Shown here piece after piece: positions 61,117 to 64,000 of a stretch of DNA of 64,000 nt. Every line of letters begins with the position of its first letter. Position 1 is the stretch's first letter. Where the stretch lies: the NCBI RefSeq assembly GCF_036669915.1, contig NC_089316.1:21262554-21326553 (forward strand), given 5' to 3'. The notes under the pieces were generated by a model, which ran no database searches, was not told the origin of the DNA, and saw only the letters and a program-made list of their open reading frames with translations. The position numbers and the translations under genes were made by a program. Source of the stretch: Pocillopora verrucosa. Taxonomy: Eukaryota; Cnidaria; Anthozoa; Scleractinia; Pocilloporidae.

Positions 61117-61320
61117 CCCTTTGACTCCTAAGATCTCATTAGTAATTCTCCTTACTGTCTACCATACAGTTCTTATGATGTTGGTTTGGAGAATTTGGTA
61201 TTGGATCAACTTATAATCCCCTAATTGATATTTTTCTTTAATCTCATCACTTGTCTGCTTGATATTATATTGATATTGTAAGGAGAAATTCTGTCTTAGT
61301 CACTCATGGGAATTAAAGGG
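61117..61320. mobile_element. TTAA-flanked MITE
   Basis: The 204 bases lie between TTAA at 61113-61116 and TTAA at 61321-61324. The ends are inverted: CCCTTTGACTCCTAAGA against CCCTTTAATTCCCATGA. A TTAA target and CCC ends are the piggyBac pattern. No transposase is present. Confidence 0.7.
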
Positions 61321-61948
61321 TTAACATCAATATCCATATTCTCTAGACTCTTCACTATATAATTCCTTTAGTACTGATAAGAAGAATTCATGTTGTAATC
61401 AGAGCGTCTTGAGTTAGGAATCTTTTTTTTTTAATTCTTAATGAATGATTCAGCAATATTACTGGAGGGAGAACTTACTTGCTTACTACCCTTGGGGCTG
61501 ATAGGGTTAATTAAGCAGAGAGAAGTCTATTGTTTCTCTTGTAAGCCATGCTGTGTTCCCTATTTACCAGGACATGTCTTCAAAATATGGTCCGAAATTA
61601 ACAAACATCACTTATTTCAAAGCCAAGAGTAGTATTCCACATTAGAGTAATATTTGAATTAAGTATTGGCAATTGTAGAGTTCTGAGAACTGTATTTGAT
61701 AATTAAAAAACAAACTCTCAGTCTGATTAAATTGGTATTCATAAACAAAGTCATAGCTAGCTCACCTGATTGTAACATAAAGAAATCCCGGCAAGGACCC
61801 AACCAGTCAGTTGTCAGCTGTCAGACAGGTAAAAATGGGTAGAACAGGATCCTGTATACAAGAAGGGTGACAATATTCTGAAAAACTAATTAAAACAGAG
61901 AAATTTTTTTTCTCTTGCTCATGTTGAGTACTGGACTGCTGTGCAGGT

Positions 61949-61955
<7 letters not shown>

Positions 61956-61985
<30 letters not shown>

Positions 61986-62110
61986 TCAATGGGAGAGTAT
62001 AACAGGGTATAAATTTAGTATTATTGACTGAGTTGATATTATAAATTGGCCACTGTGTATAGTTTAAAAGCTGATGTTTTGAACACAATAGCCCTTCATC
62101 AAAGCAATTG
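61956..62110. repeat. Dispersed repeat, second copy
   Basis: Shares GGTAAGTTTCTAAAGAAACT, GTGGTGCTGCGT and TAAATTGGCCAC with the copy at 31716. This copy continues into AGCCCTTCATCAAAG. No coding sequence is seen. Confidence 0.55.
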
Positions 62111-62612
62111 GAGGAATTGTGGTTTGTGTGTGTATTTATATGCAGAAAATGGAGCTATGCTATTGGTGGGAATATGGTGACAAGAAAACAAGAATAAATT
62201 AGTTAAATGAAAAGCATTTGTTGATACCGTGGGGCTTAAGAGTACCTATTTGAAAGATAATTTTTGTTCTGGAGTTTTGTAGCCCTCCAAACTGCCTAGA
62301 TGTAGAGAAAGGCCCCAAGGTGCCATATGCTGCCCAGAATGATTAGAGAGATTAAAGTATCTAGCCACTGGTTTGGATGTGTCCTTGTCATTCCTTCTTA
62401 CGTCATGAAGGTGTTACGGCTGTGTTGGTAGTTGAGGGTTCAAGCCCCAGACCACAACAACACTTAGGGTCTTAAAATAAATGAGGAGAATTTGCTGTCT
62501 TTGATACAACATCTGCAAATGGTTAGACGTTCTAGTATTTTGGCCAAGGATGATAAACCACAGGCCCCATACTCTCCTAGATCTTCTCTGTACTGGTTAT
62601 AAGCAGGGGACA

Positions 62613-62872
62613 TTAACCCTTTAACTCCCAGAAATAATTAAAATGTAACTTCTCCCTATAATAATAATAATATAATAATAATAATAATAATAATAAAAAT
62701 AATATAATACCCTTACATTATCCAGCAAACAGGCAATGAGAATACTCAAACTAATCAGGTAGAGGATGTTTTCTTGATCTAACAGAAAAGTTCTCATAAC
62801 TGATGAATATGCAAATGTGCAGCAGCAAGAAGGGAGAATTAATTTATAATCAGATCTTGAGAGTTAAAGAAT
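62613..62872. mobile_element. Related TTAA-type MITE, right end decayed
   Basis: Starts TTAACCCTTTAACTCCCAG and ends near CAGATCTTGAGAGTTAAAGA, an imperfect inverted copy. The interior holds an (AAT)n run at about 62660-62700. Confidence 0.6.
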
Positions 62873-63667
62873 AAAAGAATTCACAGACTTCAACAAAGAG
62901 TAATAAATGTGACTCCCAGTGTGGTCATCTGGCCTTGTTATCATTTATAGAGGCCCACATTTCAACCTGCTTTTAAAAGCCCAAGTGAGCCAGCCTGTCT
63001 AAATATTCCAAATAAATAAATAAATAACTCAATATCAAGTTCGCACCCACATCACAAATGGAGGCTAGGCGCCCAAGGGGCCCATGAGCTGCACCTACAG
63101 TCACATCCCAAGGTGCTAGAACACCCAACTGGCCTACCCAATGCTAAAGTGGCAGCTTGCAGAAATAGACCCCACAAAAGAAACCCTGCAGTTAGGTTTG
63201 AGGGGAGGAAAGACCAAGAAATGCTATCTTCAAGGACAAGAATTCCATGCTATAGAACAGCAAACACAACACAGGCACATGGTGGAACAATGCGTGCACT
63301 GATAAGGTATACCACTAAATGAGGATGGCCCCAGGGCCCTAACATCCACAGCAGTACTGCTGCAAACTCTGTAGAATGCAACAAATGCTGTACGGATACT
63401 AACAACTGCCTAAGACACAAACCAAACGCCTGAAAACACTGCTGACCATACATGTATTTGCTCCTAGTCATTTAAACTGTATGTTAAATTCCATATAACT
63501 ATGTTAAAATTTGTTCATAAACTAATACTGGCCCATGGCAACTGATTTGACCTATAGCTACTAGAGTCACTAAAATGATTTTAACAGTGAGAGAAAAAAA
63601 GCAAAAAAAAAAAACAAACAAACACTCAATTTGTTCAAAATCAGGTTGGCATGGTATGACCACTTAC

Positions 63668-63790
63668 CCTGCACCCATCCAGCTGGGTCAGGCATTTGAA
63701 AAATTCCATTTTTTGGTTGTAAAAACATATTCAGGCATGTGCTGGAAGTGGCTCCAAACATAACAGCAAAGATGAATGTTGCCAAAACCA
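63668..63790 (-). CDS. Possible exon of an unknown gene at the right edge
   Basis: An open 123-base segment lies between acceptor TTTTCTAAG and the strong donor GTAAGTG, phase 1-1. It encodes VLATFIFAVMFGATSS, then TCLNMFLQPKNGIFQMPDPA, so a hydrophobic stretch precedes a Cys. The phase matches the lectin cassette exons, but no homology is visible and it lies among repeats. Confidence 0.28.
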
Positions 63791-64000
63791 CTTAGAAAAT
63801 CAAATGGTCTGAAAGGAAACCACATATACATTGGTAAAACAGTGGCACCCAAATAGCTCACTTAAAAATACACTCCCATTAAACCCATTCAATAAAGGAA
63901 TGTCTTATATTATTGTACTGTGTTTATATTCTGACTGAAATGGCACAAGTTCCTGATAGATCAGGGGTGGGGGAGTTTTTAGGTCAATTTTTGCTGCATA

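Larger units (their letters stand above)
61016..63667. other. Repeat-rich right flank
   Basis: Non-homologous to the tandem units. It holds the two TTAA MITEs and a dispersed repeat. At 62.40-62.46 kb a segment with GGGTTCAAGCCCC resembles a tRNA B box. No gene is supported. Confidence 0.55.

Noticed and set aside
61441..61632. Plus-strand Cys-rich frame of 63 codons
   Set aside because: Lies among MITEs and dispersed repeats, with no homology or borders.

Overview
The window is animal nuclear DNA, most likely from a cnidarian and plausibly a reef coral. The genes are split into many short exons with GT..AG introns, the DNA is AT-rich, and it carries short non-autonomous transposons of kinds I associate with coral genomes. 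The organism call is an inference from gene families and repeat style, not from a marker gene. Every recognisable gene runs on the minus strand.

Layout, right to left in the direction of transcription. (1) 61-64 kb: repeats and one doubtful exon. (2) 56.1-60.0 kb: a dead adhesion-GPCR copy (unit C). (3) 53.55-39.4 kb: an adhesion GPCR with an open, phase-consistent model of 23 or 24 exons. It has a leader, two C-type lectin domains (CTLDs), a linker, a Ser-Pro stalk made by an in-frame hexanucleotide repeat, GAIN and GPS, seven membrane helices and a short tail. (4) 36.9-18.2 kb: a polycystin-1-like gene with a 14-exon model and 2,210 codons. It has a leader, two CTLDs, REJ, GPS, PLAT and an 11-helix polycystin channel. 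(5) 18.2-10.7 kb: no gene, with a copia-type retrotransposon scrap and local duplications. (6) 10.6-8.45 kb: a truncated, frameshifted 7TM remnant. (7) 6.06-1.24 kb: the leader and CTLD exons of one more gene that would continue off the left edge; its second CTLD is frameshifted.

The central point is that a cassette of about 10-18 kb has been duplicated in tandem (units A, B, C and a stub of D). Each unit holds a 7TM block followed, in transcription order, by a leader exon and two CTLD exons. Each leader-CTLD block therefore sits upstream of whatever gene comes next. The block of unit C leads into the 7TM gene of unit B, and the homologous block of unit B leads into the polycystin gene. An adhesion GPCR and a polycystin-1-like channel receptor thus appear to carry paralogous ectodomains. 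All the lectin and linker exons are symmetric phase 1-1, which lets them be shuffled or skipped without breaking frame. Both receptors keep the HL/T self-cleavage motif. A role in recognition (gametes, self/non-self or microbes) is only inference.
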